Of a stretch of 36,898 bases of DNA, positions 25,066 through 33,354 are shown piece after piece. The notes beneath the pieces are model-generated. The model worked only from the letters and a program-made list of their open reading frames with translations, searched no databases and was not told the DNA's origin. Numbering within the stretch: position 1 is the first letter of the stretch; each line of letters starts with the position of its first letter. Both the position numbers and the translations under genes were made by a program. The DNA is from Halarcobacter sp. (GTDB lineage: Bacteria > Campylobacterota > Campylobacteria > Campylobacterales > Arcobacteraceae): positions 1 through 36,898 of the forward strand of contig JAQYVX010000015.1 in NCBI GenBank assembly GCA_030145305.1, written 5' to 3'.

Positions 25066-27402
25066 ATGCATGCCAATATAAATTTTATGATTAGCTCAAA
25101 AAAATTAAATGAAAGCATAAATGAAAAAAGAATAATTATTATTGATGTAAGAAGTATTGAGGAATATTCTAAAGGACATATCATCAATGCAATTAATATT
25201 CCTGAAATATTTACATACTTACCAGAAGGTCTTACAACCCCTACAGAAAAAGAAGATTTTATTAATTTTTATAAAGATATTTTTTCAAAAGCAGGTGTAG
25301 GTTCAAATGATACAGTAGTATTTTATGAAAATAGATTCACATTAATGTCTCCAAGAGGATTAATTATTTTAAAATATTTGGGACATAATGAAGAAAATAT
25401 AAAAGTCTTAGATGGAGGGTACTATACTTGGTGCAAAAATAATTTTGAAACGACTACTACCTTTATACAAAATAATCCAAAGGACTTTATAGTCAATATT
25501 AATGAAGATTTTTTTGTTGATTACAATGAAATGAAAGTTATTATTAAAGATAGTTCTATAGTTACACTTGACGTAAGAGACAAAGATGAATGGATAGGTA
25601 TTAGTTCTTCGCCTTATGGAATTAATTATGCACCAAAAAAAGGAAGAATTCCTAATGCTATATGGATAGAGTGGTATGAGTTTATAACTAATGATATGCT
25701 AAGTGTAAGGTCATTAGAAAATATACAATTAGCACTTGATAAAAAGGCAATAAAAGAAGATGATGATATTGTATTATATTGTTTTAAAGGGGCTAGAATT
25801 GCAAATACTTACATCGCACTTAGAAAATTAGGCTATAAAAATATAAGAATATATTTTGCAGGATGGAATGAATGGTGTAGAAAAGAAGATGCTCCTATAA
25901 TAAATGAAGTAGAACATAGTGATAATTTAATTTTACAAGAAAATATAATATTAAAAAATAAATTAGATGAATTAAATTTAAAACAAGCAAATTTAATAGA
26001 CTTTTCAAAATATAACAATCAAGCAATATTTGCTTTTAATAGAGAAGGAGAAATTTGTTCAGCTAATCAAGCAAAGAAAGAACACTTACCACATATTACA
26101 AAAATCAAAGATATATTACCTTCATTTAAAAGAAAAGATATATACAATATGATTGATAATAATCAAGAAAAAGCCCTGACTATTACAGCTATGGATAGAT
26201 ATTATTCTTTACAATTAAGAGGATCAAGAGATTCAAATAAAATACTAGTTTATAGTTTCGATACTACTGAAATAAATCATTTAAATAATTCTTTAGATAT
26301 AAAAATACAAGAAATAGAACGAAGTGAAAAAATATTTAGAACATTGTTTGAAGTTGCTCCTATTTTTATAGATTCATTTGATAAAAATGGTAAATGTGTT
26401 CTATGGAATAAAGAGTGTGAAAAAGTATTTGGTTGGACAATTGAAGAGATTAATAAATCAACTAATTCTTTAGAGCTATTTTATCCAGAAGTTGAAATGC
26501 AAAAAAAAGCTATAGATACAATAACAAATGAAGCAGAAAAAATATTTAGAGTTTGGCATCCTTTAAATAAAAAAGGTGAAAAATTAACCACTATGTGGGC
26601 ACATATTTATCTTTCAAATGGGGAAACAATTAATGTAGGCTATGATTTAACAAAAAATAAACAAAATGAGAAATTATTATTTGAACAATCTAAAATGGCA
26701 TCCTTAGGTGAAATGATAGGAAATATAGCACATCAGTGGAGACAACCTTTATCTGTTATATCAACTGCTGCAACAGGCATGAAAATGCAAAAAGAGTATA
26801 ACAATTTAGAAGATATTGATATTGATAATATTTGTGATTTAATAAATAAAAATGCACAATATTTATCAAAAACAATAGATGATTTTAGGAATTTTATAAA
26901 AGGGAATAGAGAAAAAACTATTTTTAATTTAAAAGATAACATACATAGTTTTCTTCAATTAGTTGAAGGAAGTATAAAAGACAATAATATTAAAGTATTA
27001 TTAACTTTAGACGAAAAGATAACAATAGATGGCTATGAAAATGAATTAGCTCAATGCTTTATTAATATATTTAAAAATGCAAAAGATGCTTTAATAAATA
27101 TAAAAAATGAAGATGAAAAAATGATATTTATATCTACAATAGATAAAAAAGATAAAGCAATTATAAAAATAAGAGATAATGCTTTAGGAATAAAAGAAAA
27201 GATTTTACCAAAAATATTTGAACCATATTTTACAACAAAACACCAAAGTCAAGGAACAGGATTAGGTCTTCATATGACATATAATCTAATAGTTGATGGA
27301 ATGAACGGGACAATTCATGCTAATAATGTAAATTATGAATATGAATATAAAAATTATTCTGGGGTAGAATTTACAATAATAATACCTAAATCTTATTCTT
27401 AA
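25066..27402 (+). CDS. Tandem rhodanese-PAS-histidine kinase fusion
   Basis: A 778-residue protein with no membrane segment. Residues about 10-130 are a rhodanese fold without catalytic Cys (VVFYENRF at the loop). Residues about 146-275 are a second rhodanese with an intact active-site loop (YCFKGARI, C239), the arrangement of thiosulfate or mercaptopyruvate sulfurtransferases. A short coiled coil (about 285-312) leads to a divergent PAS-like region (about 313-400) and a clearer PAS domain (about 419-530, APIFIDSFDKNGKCVLWNKE). The kinase has IAHQWRQPL (phospho-acceptor H556), the N-box FKNAKDA (N671), RDNALGI (D704), EPYFTTK and GTGLGLHM. AGGGAA (25055-25060) supports the start. No response regulator adjoins. 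It probably senses sulfane sulfur or a sulfur donor in the cytosol; this is inference. Confidence 0.87.
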   Translation: MHANINFMISSKKLNESINEKRIIIIDVRSIEEYSKGHIINAINIPEIFTYLPEGLTTPTEKEDFINFYKDIFSKAGVGSNDTVVFYENRFTLMSPRGLIILKYLGHNEENIKVLDGGYYTWCKNNFETTTTFIQNNPKDFIVNINEDFFVDYNEMKVIIKDSSIVTLDVRDKDEWIGISSSPYGINYAPKKGRIPNAIWIEWYEFITNDMLSVRSLENIQLALDKKAIKEDDDIVLYCFKGARIANTYIALRKLGYKNIRIYFAGWNEWCRKEDAPIINEVEHSDNLILQENIILKNKLDELNLKQANLIDFSKYNNQAIFAFNREGEICSANQAKKEHLPHITKIKDILPSFKRKDIYNMIDNNQEKALTITAMDRYYSLQLRGSRDSNKILVYSFDTTEINHLNNSLDIKIQEIERSEKIFRTLFEVAPIFIDSFDKNGKCVLWNKECEKVFGWTIEEINKSTNSLELFYPEVEMQKKAIDTITNEAEKIFRVWHPLNKKGEKLTTMWAHIYLSNGETINVGYDLTKNKQNEKLLFEQSKMASLGEMIGNIAHQWRQPLSVISTAATGMKMQKEYNNLEDIDIDNICDLINKNAQYLSKTIDDFRNFIKGNREKTIFNLKDNIHSFLQLVEGSIKDNNIKVLLTLDEKITIDGYENELAQCFINIFKNAKDALINIKNEDEKMIFISTIDKKDKAIIKIRDNALGIKEKILPKIFEPYFTTKHQSQGTGLGLHMTYNLIVDGMNGTIHANNVNYEYEYKNYSGVEFTIIIPKSYS

Positions 27403-27412
27403 TTTTCTTCTA

Positions 27413-27970
27413 TTACCTACTATATTTCTTATAATTTGCTAAAAAGTAAAAGATTATAGAAGCATCTTTATTTGACCAAATATAGTTTTTTGACAATTCA
27501 TCTTTACTTTTATTTGATTCAACATAGTTTTTATATTTTTTTATAATTGAAGTCATTAAACTTTTTATATCATTTTCATTTGCATTTAATAAAATTGAAT
27601 GAAAATACTCTTCTTGATCTGTTATAAAAAATTCTTCATCTCTTTTATACATTGAAAGAAGAATAGATATTTGCCAAGAGTGCCACTCTTTTTTATCAAG
27701 TTCAGCAATGCTTTTATTTTTATAATCTAGATATTTAAATGGATTAAATATTTTTTTAACTATTTGAAGAAGTTCTATTTTACTAATATTATCAACTTTT
27801 GGAGGTAAAGAAAGACCATAAGCATTAGGCATAGGGATATGCATCTCTTCTGGTAAAATTACTTCTTCTTTTTTAACTATTTTTTCTTTATTTAAACTAA
27901 TCACTAACATACTTAGCAATAAAATAACAAGAATTAATATTATTAAAATAACAATATTTAATGTACTCAT
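27413..27970 (-). CDS. Single-pass membrane protein, function unknown
   Basis: A 185-residue protein with an N-terminal membrane helix (about 4-27, IVILIILILVILLLSMLVISL) and a soluble, mainly helical domain that includes PYGL-like APMPNAYGLSLPP-type Pro-rich linker residues near 48-60 and WHSWQISILLSMY around 115-125. It is not a family I recognise. Its start overlaps the stop of the phosphoesterase gene by four bases (ATGA), so it is the last gene of the greA-argC operon. It converges on the kinase gene with only ten bases between stops and no visible terminator. Confidence 0.75.
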   Translation of the reverse strand: MSTLNIVILIILILVILLLSMLVISLNKEKIVKKEEVILPEEMHIPMPNAYGLSLPPKVDNISKIELLQIVKKIFNPFKYLDYKNKSIAELDKKEWHSWQISILLSMYKRDEEFFITDQEEYFHSILLNANENDIKSLMTSIIKKYKNYVESNKSKDELSKNYIWSNKDASIIFYFLANYKKYSR

Positions 27971-28662
27971 AAGCTTTCTCCCCTAAACTCTTGTTCTAAA
28001 ATAATATATTTTTTCTCACAACATAAAGATGGAATATTTATATATAATTGATTCTTTTGTTTTAAATTTTTCCCTTGGTGAAAATGTCCTTCTATAATTA
28101 TATCAGTTTTATAATTATTAGTTCTTTTTATTGCGAACTCTTTAAAGTTTTTCATTTGAGAACAAATATTCTTTCCTAATAAGCCAAAATATATTTTTTT
28201 GGAAATATAATTATTAAAATCAAGCAAGTTTAAAAAAACTAATAAAGAATGATTTCTAATAATTTTACAATATAAATTATAATGCCAAGGAGTAAAAATA
28301 TCACCATGGGCTAAGCTTATACTTTTTTCTTTATACTTAGCAATTATTGGTTGATTTTCTCTTTGATAAACTTTTACTAAAGGAAAAAGATTTTGCATAT
28401 TATAGTCATGATTTCCCTCTAAGTATATAACTTCCATACTCTTTGATAACTCATTTATAATATCAATTAATTTTTGATTTCTTTTTATAAAATATTTGCT
28501 TTCTCCTGAGATAAAATCGAACATATCCCCCATCAAAAAAAGCTGAGTTGTGGTGATCTCTTTATTTTTTAACTTCTTTAAAAAGATTAAAAACTCAGGA
28601 TTTTTTTCATTATAATGAGAATCCGCTACAAAAATAGCTCTGTTTTGGATATTAAGGTACAT
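27967..28662 (-). CDS. Metallophosphoesterase, LpxH-like
   Basis: A 231-residue calcineurin-type phosphoesterase with all metal motifs: FVADSHYN (DxH), MGDMFDF (GDxxD), LEGNHDYN (GNHD), LAHGDIF and EGHFHQG (GHxH). The order and size fit the LpxH/UDP-2,3-diacylglucosamine diphosphatase group, which acts at the inner face of the inner membrane in lipid A synthesis. LpxH itself usually has GNRD where this protein has GNHD, so another substrate is possible. It overlaps argC by 11 bases and the downstream membrane-protein gene by four. Confidence 0.8.
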   Translation of the reverse strand: MYLNIQNRAIFVADSHYNEKNPEFLIFLKKLKNKEITTTQLFLMGDMFDFISGESKYFIKRNQKLIDIINELSKSMEVIYLEGNHDYNMQNLFPLVKVYQRENQPIIAKYKEKSISLAHGDIFTPWHYNLYCKIIRNHSLLVFLNLLDFNNYISKKIYFGLLGKNICSQMKNFKEFAIKRTNNYKTDIIIEGHFHQGKNLKQKNQLYINIPSLCCEKKYIILEQEFRGESL

Positions 28663-29656
28663 AGGCTATTTTTGGTATTCCTTCGCTTTCTTCAAAACCA
28701 CACATTAAGTTTGCATTTACAACAGCTTGAGAGGAAGCTCCTCTTAGAAGATTATCAATCGAAGAGTTTATAAATAAGGCTTTACCATTTCTTGCAACAT
28801 AAATATCACAAAAGTTTGTTCCTGCTACTGATTTTAAATCAACAGGGGCTTTTCTGATTCTTACAAATTCTGAATCTACATATGCTTTATCTAAAATTTC
28901 ATCAACATTTATTTCATCTTTTAATGTGGCATATACTGATATTAACATTCCTCTAGTTACAGGTAATAAATGAGGAACAAAGTTTATTTGAAACTTTTTA
29001 TCTTTTATAATTTTTATTTTTTCTTCAATTTCAGGCATATGTCTATGTTTAAAAGGATTATAAGCATGAGTATTTTCATTTAAATTTACAAAATGAGCTA
29101 CTTCACTAAGTTTTTTACCAGCTCCACTAACTCCTGATTTTGCATCTATAAATATTTGCGTTTCTTCTTGAATATAATCTATAAAAGGTAAAAGAGCTAA
29201 AAGTGATGCAGTTGGATAACACCCTGGATTTGCAACAAGATTAGATTTTTTAATCTCATTTTCAAAATATTCAGGTAAACCATATACTGAATCTTTTATA
29301 TGTCTTTTATCTTCATGAGCACAATAATGTTCTTCATAAGTATCTAGTTCAAGTCTATAATCAGCAGATAAATCAACAACTTTTACACCAAGGTCTAATA
29401 ACTCTTTTGCAAAAGACATTGATGTTTTGTGAGGAAGTGCTAAAAATGCTAAATCTGCAACTTTTTTTACTTCTTTTGCATCAGCTTTTGAAACTTCCAT
29501 ATTTATAACATTTTTTAAACAAGGATGTAATTCTTGAACATTTTGCTCCCCACTTGAATTTGCTATATATTTAATATCAAATTTTGGATGATTTATAAGT
29601 ATTTTTATTAATTCTAAACCTGTATAACCACTAGCTCCAATTATTGCTACATTCAT
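28652..29656 (-). CDS. argC: N-acetyl-gamma-glutamyl-phosphate reductase
   Basis: ArgC reduces N-acetylglutamyl phosphate to the semialdehyde with NADPH, the third step of arginine synthesis. The 334-residue protein has IGASGYTGLELIKIL at the nucleotide site, VDLSADYRL, the catalytic Cys146 in NPGCYPTA, and HRHMPEI and FVPHLLPVTRGM in the C-terminal domain. It overlaps the greA stop by one base, with AAGGAG inside the end of greA as ribosome binding site. Another arginine gene, argH, lies 2 kb away in a separate unit. Confidence 0.96.
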   Translation of the reverse strand: MNVAIIGASGYTGLELIKILINHPKFDIKYIANSSGEQNVQELHPCLKNVINMEVSKADAKEVKKVADLAFLALPHKTSMSFAKELLDLGVKVVDLSADYRLELDTYEEHYCAHEDKRHIKDSVYGLPEYFENEIKKSNLVANPGCYPTASLLALLPFIDYIQEETQIFIDAKSGVSGAGKKLSEVAHFVNLNENTHAYNPFKHRHMPEIEEKIKIIKDKKFQINFVPHLLPVTRGMLISVYATLKDEINVDEILDKAYVDSEFVRIRKAPVDLKSVAGTNFCDIYVARNGKALFINSSIDNLLRGASSQAVVNANLMCGFEESEGIPKIAYVP

Positions 29657-30141
29657 TATAATTTTAGCTCCTTATACCCTACTGATAATATTTCAAAAGT
29701 TTTTTGCCCACCAGGAAGTGTTGCAATAATTTCATCACCCTCTTCTTTTCCTAAAAGTTGCTTAGCTAAAGGAGAATTAAAAGAAATAAGACCTTTTTCT
29801 GCATTTGATTCAACTCCACCAACAATTGAATACATAAACTCTTCATCCGTATCACAATTAACTAGTCCAACTGTTGAACCAAAACTAACTTTATCATGAG
29901 GCAATGTTTCAGGATCTATAATAACAGCTTTACTAATTACAGCCCCTAACTCTGCTACATGAGCATCTATTAATGCTAACTTTTCTTTTGCAGCATGATA
30001 TTCTGCATTTTCTTTTAAGTCACCTAATTGTCTAGCTTCTTCTAAAGCAATTACTGTTTCAGGTCTTTCTGTTTTTTTTAAAAAATTTAATTCGCCTGTA
30101 ATTTTTTCATATCCTACTCGTGTCATTGGCTCTTTATCCAT
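29656..30141 (-). CDS. greA: Transcription elongation factor GreA
   Basis: GreA enters the secondary channel of stalled RNA polymerase and stimulates cleavage of backtracked RNA. The protein shows the N-terminal coiled coil (YEKITGELNFLKKTERPE, LGDLKENAEYHAAKEK with the acidic tip) and the C-terminal globular domain (STVGLVNCDTDEEF, SPLAKQLLGKEEGDEI). I start it at 30141, giving 161 residues, because a strong AGGGAGG lies six bases upstream and the length then matches the family. The longer reading from ATG at 30180 adds 13 residues, lacks a ribosome binding site, and begins almost at the predicted transcription start. Confidence 0.93.
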   Translation of the reverse strand: MDKEPMTRVGYEKITGELNFLKKTERPETVIALEEARQLGDLKENAEYHAAKEKLALIDAHVAELGAVISKAVIIDPETLPHDKVSFGSTVGLVNCDTDEEFMYSIVGGVESNAEKGLISFNSPLAKQLLGKEEGDEIIATLPGGQKTFEILSVGYKELKL

Positions 30142-30147
30142 AGAAAG

Positions 30148-30154
30148 CCTCCCT
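30148..30154 (-). promoter_or_regulatory. Ribosome binding site deciding the greA start
   Basis: Minus-strand AGGGAGG, six bases before ATG at 30141. It lies inside the extended reading from 30180 and favours the shorter protein. Confidence 0.75.
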
Positions 30155-30185
30155 AATATATTAATTTTATTTTTATTCATTTAAT

Positions 30186-30198
30186 TTGATATAATACC
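30186..30198. promoter_or_regulatory. Overlapping divergent promoters, greA and tcdA-like gene
   Basis: The plus strand reads TTGATATAATACC, an extended -10 (TGATATAAT, hexamer 30190-30195) 27 bases before the ATG at 30222. The minus strand over the same bases offers TATTAT (30196 to 30191) for greA. The same 13-mer occurs, inverted, at 15496-15508 between the cytochrome gene and folD. Confidence 0.6.
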
Positions 30199-30221
30199 GA
30201 AATTTTAATAAAAGAGTATAA

Positions 30222-30872
30222 ATGCAAAAATATGACAGAATTATAAAACTATTTGGGGATGAAAACTTTCAAAAATTTAGAAATACTAAATTGATTATAC
30301 TAGGAGTTGGGGGAGTTGGCGGCTTTGCTCTTGATTCACTTTATAATACAGGAATTACAAATATTACAATTGTTGATTTTGATACTTATGAAGAATCAAA
30401 TATGAATAGACAATTAGGAAGTCATGGAAATATAGATAGAATAAAAGTTGAAGTTTTAAAAGAAAGATATCCTGAAGTAGAAATTATAAATATAAAAATT
30501 ACACCCCAATGGATTGACGAATTTGATTTTTCTTCGTACGATTATATTTTAGATGCAATTGATGATATTAAGCCAAAAGTACATTTAATTAATAAATATT
30601 ATTCAAAAGTAATCTCAACAAGTGGAGGTGCAAAAAGAATTGATCCTTCAAAAATCGAATATATATCAATATGGGAAACTTACAATGATCCTTTTATTAG
30701 AAAAATAAGATATGAACTTAAAAAATTAGGTTTCAAGAAAAAGTTTAAGGTTGTTTTTTCAAGTGAAGAGCCTAAGTGCCTTGAAAAAGGTAGTTTCGAA
30801 GCAGTTACTGGATCATTTGGATTCATGCTTGCATCTGTAACTATTCAAAAAATACTTAATAAGAAAACATAA
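30222..30872 (+). CDS. tcdA: TcdA-like tRNA t6A dehydratase (ThiF/E1 family)
   Basis: A 216-residue E1-like adenylating enzyme. The Rossmann ATP site is ILGVGGVGGFALDSL, followed by TIVDFDTYEESNMNRQLGSH with the MNRQ Arg typical of E1 enzymes, DYILDAIDDIKPK, and STSGGAKRIDPSKI. These segments resemble TcdA (CsdL), which cyclises t6A in tRNA to ct6A. VVFSSEEPKCLEKGSF near the C-terminus corresponds to the VxxSxE segment of TcdA. It is shorter than the E. coli protein (about 268). HesA- or MoeB-type roles are the alternative. The gene is divergent from greA. Confidence 0.8.
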   Translation: MQKYDRIIKLFGDENFQKFRNTKLIILGVGGVGGFALDSLYNTGITNITIVDFDTYEESNMNRQLGSHGNIDRIKVEVLKERYPEVEIINIKITPQWIDEFDFSSYDYILDAIDDIKPKVHLINKYYSKVISTSGGAKRIDPSKIEYISIWETYNDPFIRKIRYELKKLGFKKKFKVVFSSEEPKCLEKGSFEAVTGSFGFMLASVTIQKILNKKT

Positions 30873-30909
30873 AATAATTTTTTAAAGTTAAGTATAAGAA
30901 AAAAAGCAA

Positions 30910-30915
30910 TATAAT
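30910..30915 (+). promoter_or_regulatory. Promoter -10 of cheV
   Basis: GCAATATAATTT gives a perfect TATAAT 28 bases before the cheV ATG, with AAAAAGGG as ribosome binding site. Confidence 0.6.
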
Positions 30916-30943
30916 TTAAACAATTAAGTAAAAAAGGGCATTC

Positions 30944-31846
30944 ATGAGTGGTATTAATAGTGTTGAGCAAATGACACAAGGTCATTTAAGAAACGTGCAA
31001 CAATTAGCTGTATTTTATACTGGTCATAATAATATTTATGCAATCAATATTGCAAAAGTTAAAGCATTTATTATAACTGAAGAAGTAACAATTAATGATA
31101 CACCTACAAATACACCAGTAATTGCTGGAATTGCGACAATTAGAGGGGAACCTATCACATTAATTAATCTTGATGCATGGTTAGGACTTCCTACTATGAA
31201 GACATCAGAATATAAATTAATAATTTACTGTGAATTTAATCATAAAAAAGTAGGTTTTTTAATAAAAGATATGTTGGATATTGTTGAAAAAACAACTGAC
31301 GAATTAAGACATTCAGAAGAAACAAATTCAAAAATAACTTACACAACTTATGTAAAAGTTCATAATAAAGATGAATTATGTACAGTTTTTAACGCAGAAC
31401 AACTTTTAAAAGATTTAGGCTGGGTTGAAGATGGGGAAGATATTTTAAATAAATATATTGAAGAACCATTTAAGACAAATAAAATAGTACTTGCGGCTGA
31501 AGATTCAGGAGTTGCTAGAGAAATTTTAAGTAAGTTCTTTCACAAAGCAGAAATTAATTTTGAAATGTTTAATAATGGAGCTCTACTTTTACAAAGAGTA
31601 GAAGAATTAGGTGGTGATAATATTGCTCTTATTATTACAGATATTGAAATGCCTGAAACAGATGGATTCCAAGTTGCTTCTTATATTAAAACTAGTAGTA
31701 ATTTAGCTCATATTCCTGTTATTATTAATTCATCTATGACAACAGATGCTGTAAAAAATAAAATGAATAGAATAGGTATTGATGGATTTATAGGTAAAAC
31801 TGATATTAAAGCACTTTATACTACAGTAAAACAATTTTTATCATAA
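30944..31846 (+). CDS. cheV: Chemotaxis coupling protein CheV
   Basis: CheV joins a CheW-like coupling domain to a phosphorylatable receiver and links chemoreceptors to CheA. Residues about 15-165 form the CheW domain (LAVFYTGHNNIYAINI, GIATIRGEPITLINLDAWLG). Residues about 180-300 form the receiver: acidic pair in AAEDSGVAR, phospho-acceptor D233 in IITDIEMPETDGF, Ser/Thr switch in INSSMT, and Lys in GKTDI. Length is typical. No other che gene is adjacent; stand-alone cheV genes are common in Campylobacterota. Confidence 0.94.
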   Translation: MSGINSVEQMTQGHLRNVQQLAVFYTGHNNIYAINIAKVKAFIITEEVTINDTPTNTPVIAGIATIRGEPITLINLDAWLGLPTMKTSEYKLIIYCEFNHKKVGFLIKDMLDIVEKTTDELRHSEETNSKITYTTYVKVHNKDELCTVFNAEQLLKDLGWVEDGEDILNKYIEEPFKTNKIVLAAEDSGVAREILSKFFHKAEINFEMFNNGALLLQRVEELGGDNIALIITDIEMPETDGFQVASYIKTSSNLAHIPVIINSSMTTDAVKNKMNRIGIDGFIGKTDIKALYTTVKQFLS

Positions 31847-31854
31847 AAATATCA

Positions 31855-31894
31855 CTTCAAGTTCCTTAAATTTTAATTTAAGGAACAACTGAAG
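31855..31894. terminator. Terminator hairpin between cheV and argH
   Basis: GTTCCTTAAA (31861-31870) pairs with TTTAAGGAAC (31877-31886) around a 6-base loop, and flanking CTTCA/TGAAG extend the stem with a small bulge. A run of six T follows on the plus strand (31902-31907) and five T lie on the other side of the hairpin in the minus direction after reverse reading is considered weakly. Convergent gene ends make a shared terminator likely. Confidence 0.65.
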
Positions 31895-31905
31895 GTTAAG
31901 ATTTT

Positions 31906-33291
31906 TTAATTATTTATTAACCACTCTTCAAAATCTTTTATTTGTTCAACTGTTTGTATAGTTGATGTTCCTCCATATGAAATTCTTGCATTCATTGAAT
32001 TTCTTAAATCAAGATACATAATAATCTCTTCATTTATATCTTTAATTTCTTCATTTGATTCTCTAATTTCACTAAGATTTAGTTCCGAAATATCTTTATT
32101 AAGCGAATTAGCTTTAGCCACTACATCTTTTGTAATATAATAAGCTGTTCTAAATGGCATATTTTGCTTTTGAACTAAATAATCTGCTAAATCTGTAGCA
32201 CTTAAGTGTCCTATTTTACAAGCATTTTCCATTTTTTCTGTGTTTACTATCATTGTTTTAATAACTTGAGTTAATATTTTTAATGAAATTTCTATAGTTT
32301 TAACTGAATCAAAAACACCCTCTTTATCTTCTTGTGTGTCTTTATTATAAGCTAAAGGTAAACCTTTCATAACTGTAAAAAGTGAAATTAAATTCCCGTA
32401 AACACGACCTGTTTTCCCACGTAAAAGTTCAGGTACATCAGGGTTTTTCTTTTGTGGCATAATTGAAGAAGTTGTAGCATATTCATCGCTCATTCTAATA
32501 AATTGGAACTCATAAGATGACCAAGTTACTAACTCTTCTGAAATTCTAGAGATATGCATCATTGATGTTGATATATTAAATAAAATTTCTAATGCAAAAT
32601 CTCTATCTGAAACTGAATCCATAGCATGAGCACTTGGAGCTTTGAAACCTAGTTTTGCACTTGTACTATCTCTATTTATATTATGCGGTGTTCCAGCTAG
32701 TGCTGCACTTCCTAGAGGGGAATAATTGTTTCTTTCATATGAACTTTCAAATCTTTCAAAATCCCTTTTAAACATATTTGCATAAGCTAATAAATGATAA
32801 GCAAAGTTAAGTGGTTGTGCATGCTGTAAATGAGTCATTCCTGGGATTAATGTAGTTGTATGCTTATCTGAAACAGATACGAAGGCTTCTATTAATTCTT
32901 TTAATAAACCTTTAATACTTAATGATTTTTCTTGCACATAAAGTCTAAAATCAGTTGCAACTTGGTCATTTCTACTTCTTGCAGTATGTAGTCTTTTTCC
33001 AGGTTCACCAACAATTTCTGTAAGCCTATTTTCAACAGCCATATGAATATCTTCATATGCCAATGAGAACTCAAATTTCCCTGATTCTATTTCTTCTTTT
33101 ACTTGTAATAATCCAGACTCAATAGACTCTTGTTCTTCTTTTGTTAGGATTCCTTGTTCTTGCAACATTTGTGAGTGTGCAATAGAACCTCTTATATCTT
33201 GAGAATAAAGCTCTTTATCAAACATAATTGAAGCATTAAATTCATCTAAAATTTTTGCATTTGTGTTTTTTAGTATTTGGTCATTTGCCAT
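31906..33291 (-). CDS. argH: Argininosuccinate lyase
   Basis: ArgH splits argininosuccinate into arginine and fumarate. The 461 residues carry the fumarase/aspartase signature [12 protein letters not shown] (about 274-285) with the catalytic Ser loop, [15 protein letters not shown], and [14 protein letters not shown]. Length is normal. AAGGA (33304 to 33300) precedes the ATG. It lies downstream of the hemerythrin/membrane-protein pair on the same strand but has its own TATAAT inside an inverted repeat. Confidence 0.97.
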   Translation of the reverse strand: MANDQILKNTNAKILDEFNASIMFDKELYSQDIRGSIAHSQMLQEQGILTKEEQESIESGLLQVKEEIESGKFEFSLAYEDIHMAVENRLTEIVGEPGKRLHTARSRNDQVATDFRLYVQEKSLSIKGLLKELIEAFVSVSDKHTTTLIPGMTHLQHAQPLNFAYHLLAYANMFKRDFERFESSYERNNYSPLGSAALAGTPHNINRDSTSAKLGFKAPSAHAMDSVSDRDFALEILFNISTSMMHISRISEELVTWSSYEFQFIRMSDEYATTSSIMPQKKNPDVPELLRGKTGRVYGNLISLFTVMKGLPLAYNKDTQEDKEGVFDSVKTIEISLKILTQVIKTMIVNTEKMENACKIGHLSATDLADYLVQKQNMPFRTAYYITKDVVAKANSLNKDISELNLSEIRESNEEIKDINEEIIMYLDLRNSMNARISYGGTSTIQTVEQIKDFEEWLINN

Positions 33292-33305
33292 CTATAATAT
33301 CCTTT

Positions 33306-33343
33306 TTATAATACGCCACTTGGTTAAATTTGGCGTATTATAA
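33306..33343. repeat. 13-bp perfect inverted repeat over the argH promoter
   Basis: TTATAATACGCCA (33306-33318) and its exact complement (33331-33343) flank a 12-base spacer. Each arm contains TATAAT reading toward the spacer; the right arm supplies a minus-strand -10 (33342 to 33337) about 45 bases from the argH ATG. No T run follows on the minus strand, so an operator or leader hairpin is as likely as a terminator for the upstream gene. Confidence 0.7.
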
Positions 33344-33354
33344 CTAAAAAATGA

